Assembly: GCA_036493915.1 (NCBI GenBank)
Contig: DASXPA010000100.1
Span: forward strand, 1 to 47,723
Reading direction: 5' to 3'
From: Palsa-1392 sp036493915
GTDB taxonomy: Bacteria > Verrucomicrobiota > Verrucomicrobiia > Chthoniobacterales > UBA10450
DNA length: 47,723 nucleotides
The notes under the pieces were generated by a model. That model saw only the letters and a list, made by a program, of their open reading frames with translations, was not told where the DNA came from and ran no database searches. This document shows, piece by piece, positions 34,799 through 43,757 of this stretch (position 1 is its first letter; each line of letters starts with the position of its first letter). The position numbers and the translations under genes were made by a program.

Positions 34799-36448
34799 AT
34801 GAAAACCATCACGAAACTCATTGCGCTCGTCGCTGCGCCGTGCGCGCTCGGGTTCAATTCAACAAACGCCGCCGCCGCCTCGCGAGCCGACACCTCTGTC
34901 AACTCGACCAGACCGCTTTCCCGAACAGAAGCAGCTCCACTCAATTCCGCGCCGATGTATCAGATTTACGACATCGGCGTTGTCCAGGCGGGCGATACTG
35001 CCTCGCAGGGGCTGGGGGTATCGACCGGCGGAGTGGCGGTCGGGCGGTCCTTTGGAGGCAGCGGAACGCAGGCGTTTAGCTGGACCCTCGCCGGCGGCAT
35101 CGTCGGGCTGCCCAACCTGGCTGGTCGCAACTACTGCGTGGGGAACAGCGCCAACGATACCGGCACCGTCGTCGGCACTGGAGCCCTCTCCTTTTCTGGC
35201 AGCGGCCGCCTTCCGCTCCTCTGGCAAAACGGCGTCGTTTCTCAGCTTCCGCTCCCCAACGGACAAACGCTGGGCGATGCGAATCATGTGAACGCTTCGG
35301 ACGTCGCGGTCGGTTCGGTCAATTCGGGAACCAACCAACGTGCCGTGATCTACAGCGGCGGGAGCGCGTCAATCATCACCCAGACAACATCAGAAGGATC
35401 CTACTTTACGACCGCCTTTGGGATTAACGACTCGGGGCGAATCGTCGGCCCGGGAATCGATCCGAACAATGCGGCCCGGAATGTGGGCATGGTTTACGAT
35501 ATGGGAAGCGCGAACGCTTTCGAGGTTGGCGCGTTACCCGGCCAAAACGGCGCAATCGCTTTCGGCGTGAGCAACACCGGTTACGTCACCGGCGCGAGCA
35601 TGATGAACCAGGGCGCGGGTCTGCCCTTCATCTGGTCAGACGCCGGCGGCATCGTCGCGATTCCGCTGGCCACGGGCACGAGCCAAGGCTCCGGTCGGGC
35701 GGTAAACTCCGGCGGCTGGGTCGTCGGCACCGATTCGTCTGCCTTTGCCATTCCATTCCTCTACGACGGCACAAACACCTACCGCCTCCAGGACCTCATT
35801 CCTGCGGACTCCGGTTGGGATTTGTCCATGAACACTTCGTCCTCGGCCCTCGGAGTCAGCGACAACGATGTCATCGTTGGCACAGGCGTCTTCAACGGCG
35901 ACACGCACGCCTATGCAATGATCCCGACGTTTCAGCTCAACTCCGCCGTTTCCCGGAAGATGCACGGCGCTGCGGGCGCTTTCGATGTGCCCCTCTCGCT
36001 CTCAGGAAGTCCTAGTGTGGAATGCCGCAGCGGCGGTATGAACGGCGACTACACGCTCGTTTTTACCTTCAGCAACGATGTCGCGAGCGGCGATGCCAGC
36101 GTGACCTCAGGGACCGGCATGGTTTCTGGCAGTCCGATCTTCGCCGGCAAGACCCTGACGGTGAATCTGACTGGTGTGACCGATGTTCAGACGCTCACCG
36201 TCACCTTGAGCAATGTCACCGACAGCTTCACCCAAGTTGCGCCCGACACCGCCGTGAGCGTGAATATATTGATCGGCGACATCAACGCTGACGATATCGT
36301 CAACTCCAACGACATCAGCCTGGACAAAAGCCAGTCCGGCGCCGACGTAACCGAAGCAAACTTCCGCGCTGATGTGGTAGCCGATGGATCGATCAACACC
36401 ACTGATATCAGCCTGGTAAAATCGCGCACCGGCCAATCCCTGCAGTAA
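34799..36448 (+). CDS. Exported HAF-repeat protein with C-terminal dockerin-type segment
   Basis: 549 residues. Signal peptide at about 1-27 (MKTITKLIALVAAPCALGF...AAAAS). Residues about 50-380 hold HAF-type repeats with alternating FSWTLAGGIVGLPNLAGRN, ALGVSDNDVIVGTGVF and GINDSGRIVGPG units, which build a beta-propeller-like extracellular domain. A beta-rich linker follows. The last 60 residues, GDINADDIVNSNDISLDKSQSG...ADVVADGSINTTDISLVKSRTG, are a dockerin type I pair with two calcium-loop motifs (D-x-N-x-D ... D-x-S). Dockerins dock on cohesins; no cohesin gene is near, so the partner is unknown. A terminator follows, and no GCCTAACGA copy is present. Confidence 0.8.
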   Translation: MKTITKLIALVAAPCALGFNSTNAAAASRADTSVNSTRPLSRTEAAPLNSAPMYQIYDIGVVQAGDTASQGLGVSTGGVAVGRSFGGSGTQAFSWTLAGGIVGLPNLAGRNYCVGNSANDTGTVVGTGALSFSGSGRLPLLWQNGVVSQLPLPNGQTLGDANHVNASDVAVGSVNSGTNQRAVIYSGGSASIITQTTSEGSYFTTAFGINDSGRIVGPGIDPNNAARNVGMVYDMGSANAFEVGALPGQNGAIAFGVSNTGYVTGASMMNQGAGLPFIWSDAGGIVAIPLATGTSQGSGRAVNSGGWVVGTDSSAFAIPFLYDGTNTYRLQDLIPADSGWDLSMNTSSSALGVSDNDVIVGTGVFNGDTHAYAMIPTFQLNSAVSRKMHGAAGAFDVPLSLSGSPSVECRSGGMNGDYTLVFTFSNDVASGDASVTSGTGMVSGSPIFAGKTLTVNLTGVTDVQTLTVTLSNVTDSFTQVAPDTAVSVNILIGDINADDIVNSNDISLDKSQSGADVTEANFRADVVADGSINTTDISLVKSRTGQSLQ

Positions 36449-36485
36449 CCGCGACGCTCGCGGCCAATTTTGCATTCGAGACGGC

Positions 36486-36513
36486 GTCCCGGGCAATTCA
36501 TGCCCGGGACTTT
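36486..36513 (+). terminator. Rho-independent-like terminator after the HAF gene
   Basis: Perfect 10-bp stem GTCCCGGGCA / TGCCCGGGAC (36486-36495 and 36501-36510) with a 5-nt loop, followed by TTT. It lies 38 bp after the stop and before hflK. A related shorter hairpin at 33678-33700 marks the other side of the regulator/HAF block. Confidence 0.7.
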
Positions 36514-36562
36514 CCGTTTAGTGTTCCGTAGCAAGGGCCGGTCATGTTACGTTTGTCGCCAG

Positions 36563-37567
36563 ATGCAAATCACCACCTCCTCGGCCTCGCCTTTTCCTCC
36601 CGGATTCCATTTTCATCCGTTTCGATTTTTGCTCGGGGTGATCGGAGTGATCGGCATCCTGATCACGATTGGCGCGTTGCTTTTCGGATTCGTTTCCATC
36701 CCGACCAATTCCGTCGGCGTGAAGCTGCGCTTTGGCGCTTATCACAGCACGGAAGGTCCGGGGCTGGCTTACGCGATACCGTATGTCGACGAGATTACGA
36801 TTGTGCCGACGCAGCGCTTGTTGAAGCTCGAGTTCGGTTTTACCACCCCAAATTCAACGAACGAGTTTCAAGGTGACTCCGAACCAGAGAACACCGAGAC
36901 GATGATCACGGGCGACCTCAATACCGCGCTCGTGCCGTGGGTCGTGCAATACCGAATCACCGATCCGAAGCAGTATCTCTTCGGCGCGCGCGAGCCGGAG
37001 CAGACCTTGCGCGATCTTTCGGAAAGTGTGATGCGCGAAGTGATCGGCGATCGCACCGTGGACGAGGTGCTCACGATCGGGCGGCACGATATCGAAACGG
37101 CGACGCTCGATCGTCTCGCGAAGTCGTCGTCGGAATACGGGCTCGGTCTGCAAATTCAGCAGGTCCAGCTCGCGACCGTGCGGCCGCCGCCGGCGGTGCA
37201 GGCGGCTTTCAATGAAGTGAATCAGGCGCAGCAGGAAAAGCAGACTGCGATCAATCAGGCGTGGGCAGTTTACAATGACGCGGTGCCAAACGCGCGCGGC
37301 CAGGCGAAAGAGCGGACGAAACAGGCGGAGGCGTACGCCTTCCGACGGGTGAATCAGGCGAAAGGCGACACCGAAAAATTCACCCTGCTGCTAAACGAAT
37401 ATGTGAAGGCTCCGGAGATCACGCGACGCCGCCTTTATTTCGAATCGATGCAATCGATCCTGCCGAAGCTCGATCGTAAAGTGATCGTCGATGACAGCGT
37501 GAAGGGAATATTGCAGACGCTGCCATTACGTCCGGAGTCGAGCGCCGCTCCCGCGCCGTCGCCCTAA
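36563..37567 (+). CDS. hflK: HflK-like SPFH/band 7 protein
   Basis: 334 residues from ATG 36563; the frame is open to 36470, but that part overlaps the terminator. There is one membrane helix at about 20-45 (FLLGVIGVIGILITIGALLFGFV), then a band 7 domain (VGVKLRFGAYHSTEGPGLAYAIPYVDEITIVPTQ) and a long coiled coil (VNQAQQEKQTAINQAWAVYNDA). HflK and HflC form a cage around the membrane protease FtsH and modulate it. The hflC gene follows 164 bp later, split by a REP-like repeat. The stop TAA lies within a CCCTAACGA copy (37563). Confidence 0.88.
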   Translation: MQITTSSASPFPPGFHFHPFRFLLGVIGVIGILITIGALLFGFVSIPTNSVGVKLRFGAYHSTEGPGLAYAIPYVDEITIVPTQRLLKLEFGFTTPNSTNEFQGDSEPENTETMITGDLNTALVPWVVQYRITDPKQYLFGAREPEQTLRDLSESVMREVIGDRTVDEVLTIGRHDIETATLDRLAKSSSEYGLGLQIQQVQLATVRPPPAVQAAFNEVNQAQQEKQTAINQAWAVYNDAVPNARGQAKERTKQAEAYAFRRVNQAKGDTEKFTLLLNEYVKAPEITRRRLYFESMQSILPKLDRKVIVDDSVKGILQTLPLRPESSAAPAPSP

Positions 37568-37598
37568 CGATGAAGAACTGTCGTGCTCTCACACTTTC

Positions 37599-37703
37599 TC
37601 ATCCTGAGCGGAGCGAAGGACCTCGCGAGCCACGCGCAACGTCGCTCAATAGCGAAGCCCCGGGATTACCCATGAGATCCTTCGCTGCACTCAGGATGAC
37701 AGC
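37599..37703. repeat. REP-like dispersed repeat, copy 3 (between hflK and hflC)
   Basis: Clear inverted repeat: TCATCCTGAGCGGAGCGAAG (37599-37618) against CTTCGCTGCACTCAGGATGA (37680-37699). It includes CTCGCGAG and an internal palindrome-like CTCAATAGCG. It matches copies at 368-484 and 1975-2072 and interrupts what would otherwise be a tight hflKC operon. Confidence 0.7.
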
Positions 37704-37731
37704 GCTTCTTTAAAACTGCCCTCTTTCAACC

Positions 37732-38775
37732 ATGCCTAACGAACCAAGCATTTATCGCCGGCAATTCTCCACGCGCTTCGTCAGCTTTATGCAAAATCCC
37801 GTGCTCGCGATCATTGGACTCATCTTTCTTCTCACCGCGCTGAAATGGGGCGCGCTTCTTTTCATCGTGCCCCAATACCAGACCGCGCTCGTCACCCGTT
37901 TCGGCAAAGCGATTCGGGTCGAGACGACGCCGGGGTTGAAGTTCAAACTCCCCTTCATCGATTCCGTCCACCGTTTCGACAACCGCATCCTCGCCTGGGA
38001 CGGTCCGCCGACGGAGACGCCGACGAAGGACAAGCTCTATCTCATCGTCGATTGCTTTGCGCGTTGGCGGATCAGCGATCCCCTTCTCTATTACAACCGC
38101 CTCAATGACGAGCGTAGCGCTCTCTCGCGCCTCGACGACATCCTCGGGAGCGAGACGCGCACCGCGGTCGCATCGCACGACCTCGTCGAGATCGTCCGGG
38201 TAACGAAAGGGAGAAAGCCGTTGCGCGATCAGGAGCTGGAAAAAAGCGGCACCGTCCTGCCCAGCGATCTGCCGCAAATCGAGCTCGGGCGCAGCGCGAT
38301 CGAGCAGCAAATTACGGAGCGCGCCCGGCAGAAGATCGAAGGCTTCGGGATTGAGCTGCTCGACGAGCGCTTCAAGCGAAGCAAGTACAACCCTGCGGTC
38401 GAAGAAAAAATCATCGAGCGCATGACAAGCGAACGACACCAGATCGCCTCGAAGTTTCGCTCCGAAGGGCGTGGTGAGGCCGCCAACATTAATGGCCAAA
38501 AAGAAAGCGACGTCGCCTCGATTCAATCGGCGGCAACGCGCGATGCGCTGAAAATCGAAGGCGAAGCGGATGCGGAAGCGGCTCGCATCTACACCGCCGC
38601 CTATAGCTCGCCGGAAGCGAAGGAGCTTTATTCTTTCAACCGAAGCCTGGAAGTGGCGGGAGCCGCCTTCGCGCACGACACCACGGCGGTGCTCTCGACC
38701 GAGAGCGAAATTGCCTCTTTGCTTAAGGGGATCCGATCGACTGCTCCCGCTGCCTCTCCGGCGCCCGCACGCTAG
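37732..38775 (+). CDS. hflC: HflC-like SPFH/band 7 protein
   Basis: 347 residues: one membrane helix at about 23-45 (VLAIIGLIFLLTALKWGALLFI), the band 7 domain (QTALVTRFGKAIRVETTPGLKFKLPFIDSVHRFDNRI), then the coiled coil rich in Ala/Glu (EEKIIERMTSERHQIASKFRSEGRGEAANI) typical of HflC. It partners HflK to regulate FtsH. Start ATG 37732; the sequence ATGCCTAACGAA places a GCCTAACGA nonamer across the start codon (37734). Confidence 0.88.
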   Translation: MPNEPSIYRRQFSTRFVSFMQNPVLAIIGLIFLLTALKWGALLFIVPQYQTALVTRFGKAIRVETTPGLKFKLPFIDSVHRFDNRILAWDGPPTETPTKDKLYLIVDCFARWRISDPLLYYNRLNDERSALSRLDDILGSETRTAVASHDLVEIVRVTKGRKPLRDQELEKSGTVLPSDLPQIELGRSAIEQQITERARQKIEGFGIELLDERFKRSKYNPAVEEKIIERMTSERHQIASKFRSEGRGEAANINGQKESDVASIQSAATRDALKIEGEADAEAARIYTAAYSSPEAKELYSFNRSLEVAGAAFAHDTTAVLSTESEIASLLKGIRSTAPAASPAPAR

Positions 38776-38820
38776 TTTGCACGCTCGATCCTTTGCGCGG
38801 AGCTTGTCCCCTCGCCGTTC

Positions 38821-39747
38821 ATGAGCTCTGATCCGATTAAAGTCGACCGTGTGACCACCGACTCGAAGGTGTTCGCTTTCACGCGGTGGGACGCGTTGCC
38901 GGCTCTCGCGGGCTTTTTTCACCTGGCGTTTTTCTTCGCCCTTTTCTTCCTCTATCCGCACACGCCGCTGTGGATCATGCTCATCCTCGGCTTCATTTAC
39001 GCGTTGATGATCAACGCGAACATCAACGGCGTGGCGCACAATTTTATCCACAATCCGTTTTTCCGCTGGCCATTGCTCAATCGGCTTTTCGGCGTCGTCG
39101 AGTCGGTCGCCTGCTGTTTTTCGCAGACCTATTACGACGTCGTGCATCTGCAGCATCACAAAGGAAACAGCGACCGCAAAGGGGCCGACGGCGAGACGGT
39201 CGATTGGCTTTCAATTTATCGTCATGGCCACGATGACGAGCCGGAAAATCCGTGGAGCTATGTTTTCCTCAGCTTCTTCCGCGACAACCCCGCGGCGATT
39301 AAACGCGAGCTGCGCAAGCGCGGCCCGAGCGAAGTGCGATGGGGAAATGTCGAATTGGCAGCGGTCGTCATCACGCTGCTCGTCCTGTTCTTTTTTAACT
39401 GGCGTTACGTGGTTTTCTTTTTCCTTCCGCTCTTTTACCTCGGCCACTGCTTCAGTTATCTGAACGGCTACTTCCGGCATTTCGGCGCGAATCCCGATAA
39501 ACCGATCGCCTGGGGCGTGAGCAGTTACGGCAAAATTTACAACTGGCTCTTCTTCTACAACGGCTATCACGCCGAGCATCATTTCCGACCAAAGGTGCAC
39601 TGGACGAAGATGGAAGAATTCCATGAACAAATCTCGCAACTCCAGCATGTGGAAGGCGTGCGCGTGATTGAGCACGCGCATATGCTCGGTTTTCTCGATC
39701 CGAATTTGCCGCGAAGGAAGCGGAGCGGCGATCCGGCGACGGCGTAA
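38821..39747 (+). CDS. Membrane fatty acid desaturase-like protein
   Basis: 308 residues with four to six membrane segments and three His clusters of the membrane di-iron superfamily: H73-N-F-I-H77, H109-L-Q-H-H113 and YNGYHAEHH near residue 245. These ligate two irons in acyl-lipid desaturases and related hydroxylases. Substrate is not evident. It begins 45 bp after hflC on the same strand and may share its transcript. Convergent with gpmI (3-bp gap). It contains no full nonamer, unlike its neighbours. Confidence 0.85.
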   Translation: MSSDPIKVDRVTTDSKVFAFTRWDALPALAGFFHLAFFFALFFLYPHTPLWIMLILGFIYALMINANINGVAHNFIHNPFFRWPLLNRLFGVVESVACCFSQTYYDVVHLQHHKGNSDRKGADGETVDWLSIYRHGHDDEPENPWSYVFLSFFRDNPAAIKRELRKRGPSEVRWGNVELAAVVITLLVLFFFNWRYVVFFFLPLFYLGHCFSYLNGYFRHFGANPDKPIAWGVSSYGKIYNWLFFYNGYHAEHHFRPKVHWTKMEEFHEQISQLQHVEGVRVIEHAHMLGFLDPNLPRRKRSGDPATA

Positions 39748-39750
39748 GGA

Positions 39751-41283
39751 TTAGATCGGCCTGAGCAAGTTATGCCCGGTCATCTCCGACGCTTGTGGCA
39801 AACCAAGCAGGAAGAGCAACGTCGGCGCGATGTCGGCGAGGATGCCCTTCTCGAGGCGGAAGTTTTTCGCGTCCTCGGCAACGTAAATCAATTGCACCAG
39901 GTTCGTAGTGTGGGCGGTGTTCGGTGAGCCATCAGCGTTGCGCATCTGTTCGCAATTTCCGTGGTCCGCGGTGAGGAGCAGTTTTCCGCCTAACGAAAGG
40001 GCGGCGGAAACAAGCCGCGCCACGCAAGCATCAATTGTCTCGACCGCCTTTACTCCCGCCTCGACGACGCCGGTGTGTCCGACCATGTCGGGGTTGGCGT
40101 AGTTCAGAATAACGAGATCATATTGCGCGAGACGACTGAGAACTTCATCAGTCACCTGCACCGCGCTCATCTCCGGCTGCAAATCGTAGGTGGCGACTTT
40201 CGGCGACGGGATGATTTTTCGATCCTCGCCTGGCCACGCTTCTTCTACGCCGCCGTTAAAGAAATAAGTAACGTGCGGATACTTCTCCGTCTCGGCGATC
40301 CGCAGTTGCTTCTTGCCCGCGGCGCTCGCGACTTCGCCGAGAATATGCTCGAGCGGCTGCGGACCGAAGGCGACCGGACAATCGTAGGTCTTATCGTATT
40401 CGGTGAGGGTGACGTAACGCACGCGCGGCCACGATTCGCGATTGAAGCCGTCGAAGTTCGGCAGCAGAAACGCCTGAGAAAGTTGCCGTGCGCGATCGGC
40501 GCGGAAGTTAAAAAAGAGCACGGTGTCGCCGTCGTGAATTCGTTGTTCGTTAGGCTGGGCAAAGATTAGCGGTGGCATGAACTCGTCCGTTTTCCCGGCG
40601 GCATAATGTCGACTGACGGCCGCAGAGGGCGTATCCCGACAAATCTCGCCGCGCCCCAGGACGATTGCGTCCCAAGCTTGCTTCGTCCGGTCCCACCGCC
40701 GGTCGCGATCCATTGCGAAGTAGCGGCCGACGACGGTGATAATCCGCGCACCGCTCGACGCAAGCTGCGCCGTACAAGTTGTTAGGTAATCGACGCCTCC
40801 TGTGGGCGAAGCGTCACGGCCGTCCGTGATGGCATGGACAAGAATCTGCTCAACGCCGACGTCTTTCGCCGCGTTGGCGAGGGCGATGAGATGACGATAA
40901 TGGCTATGAACTCCGCCATCGGAGACCAGACCAATGAAATGGAGACGGCTCGCGCGCGCCTGCGCGAAAGCGGTCTGCAAAACGTCGTTTCGCCTCAGTT
41001 CGCCCTCTGCAATCGCTTTGTTGATCCGGGTGAGATCCTGATAAACGATCCTGCCCGCGCCGATGTTCAGATGTCCGACTTCGGAGTTTCCCATCTGGCC
41101 ATCTGGCAGTCCCACGTCGCGCCCGCTCGCGCTTAATGTCGAGTGCGGATAGCTCTCCAATAGTCGGTCGTGAAACGGCGTGCGCGCGAGCAAAGTGGCG
41201 TCGCCATTTTTCTCGCGCCCGGCGCTGCCGCCCGGGTTGATTCCCCAGCCGTCGCGAATTACCAGGAGCACCGGTTTGGCCAT
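39751..41283 (-). CDS. gpmI: 2,3-bisphosphoglycerate-independent phosphoglycerate mutase
   Basis: 510 residues from ATG 41283, the usual length for GpmI; longer frames upstream overlap the next gene's start region. LLVIRDGWGINPG opens the alkaline-phosphatase-like metal domain, the nucleophile is Ser67 in MGNSEVGHLNIGAGR, and VGRYFAMDRDRRWDR, KYPHVTYFFNGG and LTADHGNCEQM carry the remaining metal ligands and substrate contacts. It interconverts 3- and 2-phosphoglycerate in glycolysis with two metal ions. It is divergent from the phosphatase-like gene, 93 bp away. Full nonamer copies at 39988 and 40547. Confidence 0.95.
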   Translation of the reverse strand: MAKPVLLVIRDGWGINPGGSAGREKNGDATLLARTPFHDRLLESYPHSTLSASGRDVGLPDGQMGNSEVGHLNIGAGRIVYQDLTRINKAIAEGELRRNDVLQTAFAQARASRLHFIGLVSDGGVHSHYRHLIALANAAKDVGVEQILVHAITDGRDASPTGGVDYLTTCTAQLASSGARIITVVGRYFAMDRDRRWDRTKQAWDAIVLGRGEICRDTPSAAVSRHYAAGKTDEFMPPLIFAQPNEQRIHDGDTVLFFNFRADRARQLSQAFLLPNFDGFNRESWPRVRYVTLTEYDKTYDCPVAFGPQPLEHILGEVASAAGKKQLRIAETEKYPHVTYFFNGGVEEAWPGEDRKIIPSPKVATYDLQPEMSAVQVTDEVLSRLAQYDLVILNYANPDMVGHTGVVEAGVKAVETIDACVARLVSAALSLGGKLLLTADHGNCEQMRNADGSPNTAHTTNLVQLIYVAEDAKNFRLEKGILADIAPTLLFLLGLPQASEMTGHNLLRPI

Positions 41284-41376
41284 AGAGCGCATTGTGTCAA
41301 CGAGAACCGGAGCGCTCAAGCGGTTTCCCACGGCTGCGGGATTGACAACTGCGCGCCGCATCGCTCAATCGAAGTG

Positions 41377-42654
41377 ATGCGATGGCGCAACCAAATCCTG
41401 GCGCTGCTTTGCCTAACGACTTTTCTCGCGCTCGGGGTGCTCTATTTTCGGCACTGGGTGGTGCAAAAGCCGTTCGGCATTGTCCTTTTCGTCGGAGAAG
41501 GATTAACGCCCGCCCGGATCGCCGAAACGCGGCTTTATACCGGCGGCGCAAATGCAAAACTGGCGATCGAATCGCTGCCGGCGATGGCTTTGCTCTCGAA
41601 CTACTCTGCGGACTTCGCGGTCGCCGACGAGGGCGCGGCGGCCACCGCGATGGCGACCGGAGCGAAAGTTAACAATTCAAACACGGGAAGAGCCGCTAAC
41701 AGATCCCCGCTAAAGACGATCATTGATCTCGCCTACGAGAAGGGGCGCGCGATCGGACTCGTAACCAATGCGCGCCTAACGAATCCGACGGTGGCAGCCT
41801 TCTACGCACAAGGTAAAACTCGGCCGGAGGAGATCGCGCGACAGTTCGTCGACAGCAGGAAAATCGATATCGCGCTTGGCGGCGGGGGCTCCGAATTTCT
41901 GCCGGAGTCGAAAGGGGGTCAGCGCCGCGACGGACGCGATCTGATTCTCGAGTCGCGGCGCAATGGTTTCGAGATCGTGCGGACGAAAGCGGAGCTGGAA
42001 AATATCCCACGCTGGAGGCGGCCCCGATTGCTGGGGTTATTCAACAGCGGGAAAATGGCTTACGCAAATCAGATCGCCGCCGGGAGCGAACAGCCCGCTC
42101 TGTCTGACATGACTCGGCGCGCGATTGAACTGCTGCAATGGAATGCAGGCGGCTATTTGCTGATCGTCGACGCAGGTTTGATGGCCGAAGCAGCGCGGCA
42201 AAATGAAGGCGAGATGACGCTCGCCGAAACGCGGGAACTGGATCGGGCGGTCGCGATCGCGCGCAGTTACACGGGGAAGAATTCTACGATTCTGGTTGCA
42301 GGCAATTTTGGGATTGGCGGTCTCGCGCTGAACGGATCGCCCTTTCGCGGCGATAGCGGCATTGCGGTGTTAGGCGTGAATGCAGCTGGTGAACCCGCAT
42401 TAACGTGGGCAACCGGTCCCAACGGACCGAGCGGGGGAAACGGCGTGGCAAAGCCAGACACGCCTGAACAGGCTGCCGTAAGAGGGCAATTTCAAAATTC
42501 GACCCTCAGCGAGGAGCCGGCTGCGGTTTACGCTCCGAGCGCCCGCTGCACAGTCGGCGACGTTCTTGCCGTGGGCCGCGGTCCAGGGAGCGAGGCCTTG
42601 CACGGCTTTCTCGACAACACCGTCATTTTCAAAATTATTCGGGATCAGCTTTGA
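41377..42654 (+). CDS. Alkaline-phosphatase-like protein lacking catalytic residues (probable pseudoenzyme)
   Basis: 425 residues from ATG 41377 with an N-terminal membrane anchor or signal (about 7-26, ILALLCLTTFLALGVLYF). The fold of PhoA-type phosphatases is recognisable throughout (VLFVGEGLTPA, ATAMATGAKVNN, GLVTNARLTNPTVAAFYA, DVLAVGRGPG ... LDNT). At the active-site positions residues are changed: metal Asp to Glu41, nucleophile Ser to Glu85 (DEGAAATA for DSAAAATA), His to Asn136, the Glu-Asp-His set of the VEG..ID...H motif to Asp265, Ala270 and Arg274, the DH of TADH to Asn310 and Phe311, and the last His to Cys391. The frame is nonetheless intact and carries two nonamer copies, so a non-catalytic role is likely. 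Positions were aligned by eye. Confidence 0.8.
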   Translation: MRWRNQILALLCLTTFLALGVLYFRHWVVQKPFGIVLFVGEGLTPARIAETRLYTGGANAKLAIESLPAMALLSNYSADFAVADEGAAATAMATGAKVNNSNTGRAANRSPLKTIIDLAYEKGRAIGLVTNARLTNPTVAAFYAQGKTRPEEIARQFVDSRKIDIALGGGGSEFLPESKGGQRRDGRDLILESRRNGFEIVRTKAELENIPRWRRPRLLGLFNSGKMAYANQIAAGSEQPALSDMTRRAIELLQWNAGGYLLIVDAGLMAEAARQNEGEMTLAETRELDRAVAIARSYTGKNSTILVAGNFGIGGLALNGSPFRGDSGIAVLGVNAAGEPALTWATGPNGPSGGNGVAKPDTPEQAAVRGQFQNSTLSEEPAAVYAPSARCTVGDVLAVGRGPGSEALHGFLDNTVIFKIIRDQL

Positions 42655-42683
42655 AGAGGAAAAAAGAAGCCGTCATGATCATC

Positions 42684-43174
42684 TTATTCACTTTTTTCAG
42701 CTCGCCAGAACTCGCATAGAGTCCGCGCGCCCCCCAGGTGGAGATCGGTGAAGCTGGTATCAAAGAGGGCGAGATTGCCGGAGCCAGCTCCGAAATTGAC
42801 CTTACGCGGCCGTGGCATGGCGAAGTCGGAAACAGCCGGAGTGACGAAGAGCCCAAACGCGGCAATGCGGCCCGGTTCTTTTTTGTTGAGATTCAGCCTC
42901 ACGTATTTTGCTTCGCTCAGGTCGATCTTTGCCGTGACCGTGCCATAAGCGATCGCGCGTTGTTGGACTTGATGCCATTCCGGGCTGTCTCCGGCAATCC
43001 AGAGAAGATCTACTGCTTCTTGAAGTGCGATCCTTCCATGTCGCGCTTTGGGTCGGTTACGGTCGAGCTCGACAAGCCGTTATGGATCACGGAGTTCAAC
43101 TTCGTCGTTATTTCGCCGAGAGGTCCGAAGCTGCCTTGCGCAGAGAACGCAGGTCCGGCGCAGCCGGAGCGGAT
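42684..43174 (-). pseudogene. Frameshifted gene remnant, beta-rich domain
   Basis: No intact gene fits 42655-43178. On the minus strand a protein-like frame from 43174 (SAQGSFGPLGEITTKLNSVI...DPKRDMEGSHFK) meets TAG, and an adjacent frame continues it (EAVDLLWIAGDSPEWHQVQQ...KIDLSEAKYVRLNLNKKEPG...LFVTPAVSDFAMPRP) to TAA at 42684. One base change near 43012 would join them. The second part reads like a jelly-roll or galactose-binding-type fold but I cannot name it. No start codon survives. An overlapping plus-strand frame (42738-43262) looks artefactual. Confidence 0.45.
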
Positions 43175-43178
43175 TCAC

Positions 43179-43757
43179 TCAGTTCTGCGCGACAAGCGTC
43201 GTCGATGCAGCACGATACTTATGCGCTCCGGCAAACGCGTAATAGGGAATGTACCAACGTGAACTAAGGTCGCTGCTGCGATAAGCCATCCAGTTTATGG
43301 TTGGATCCAGGATGTAAGTACCGTTGCTGGTCTCCCACTCCACCCATGCATGCGTCGACCGGCTGCTTGGAGTGCGGCGGCCAATGATCAACCTAAAATG
43401 GGAGGCGCCACAAGCCTTCATCCTTTCATAAAGGGCGACAGCCTTCGCTTTGCAATCTGCGGGCGCTCCGGATTCGGTTTCTGCTGGCGTCTTCCAGACA
43501 CGGGTGAATCCGTAGGGGATCGAACGCAGATCGCCAATCCAATGATTGACCAAGCGCAAGGAGACTTCGTCGCCGCTTTGATGAAAGGTGGAAAGCAGCA
43601 CTGGGCGAATTCGGCTCATTTGGCGATCGTAAGGAGTCGATTTTACGCTCAGCAGAAGTGGCTCGGCATAGGAAGAGATGCAGGAGAAGCAGATGAGCGC
43701 GATCAAAACAAAGAAGAGCCGTTTCAGGAAGAAGGGATTAATGCTCACACAAATCAT
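43179..43757 (-). CDS. Exported transglutaminase-like cysteine protease-fold protein
   Basis: 192 residues from ATG 43757; the frame is open to 43832, but this start gives a clean signal sequence (MICVSINPFFLKRLFFVLIALICFSCISSYA). The transglutaminase-like core has the catalytic order Cys102 (ADCKAKAVALYERMKACG), His136 (STHAWVEWE) and Asp151 (YILDPTINW). Relatives (BTLCP type) act as periplasmic peptidases or transferases. Its stop region abuts the gene remnant (43174). Base composition from here to the end of the window is visibly less GC-biased than the core genes, and no full nonamer copy occurs. Confidence 0.7.
   Translation of the reverse strand: MICVSINPFFLKRLFFVLIALICFSCISSYAEPLLLSVKSTPYDRQMSRIRPVLLSTFHQSGDEVSLRLVNHWIGDLRSIPYGFTRVWKTPAETESGAPADCKAKAVALYERMKACGASHFRLIIGRRTPSSRSTHAWVEWETSNGTYILDPTINWMAYRSSDLSSRWYIPYYAFAGAHKYRAASTTLVAQN

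Noticed and set aside
42738..43262. Plus-strand 174-aa frame
   Set aside because: No recognisable motif or start context; the minus strand of the same region reads more like protein.
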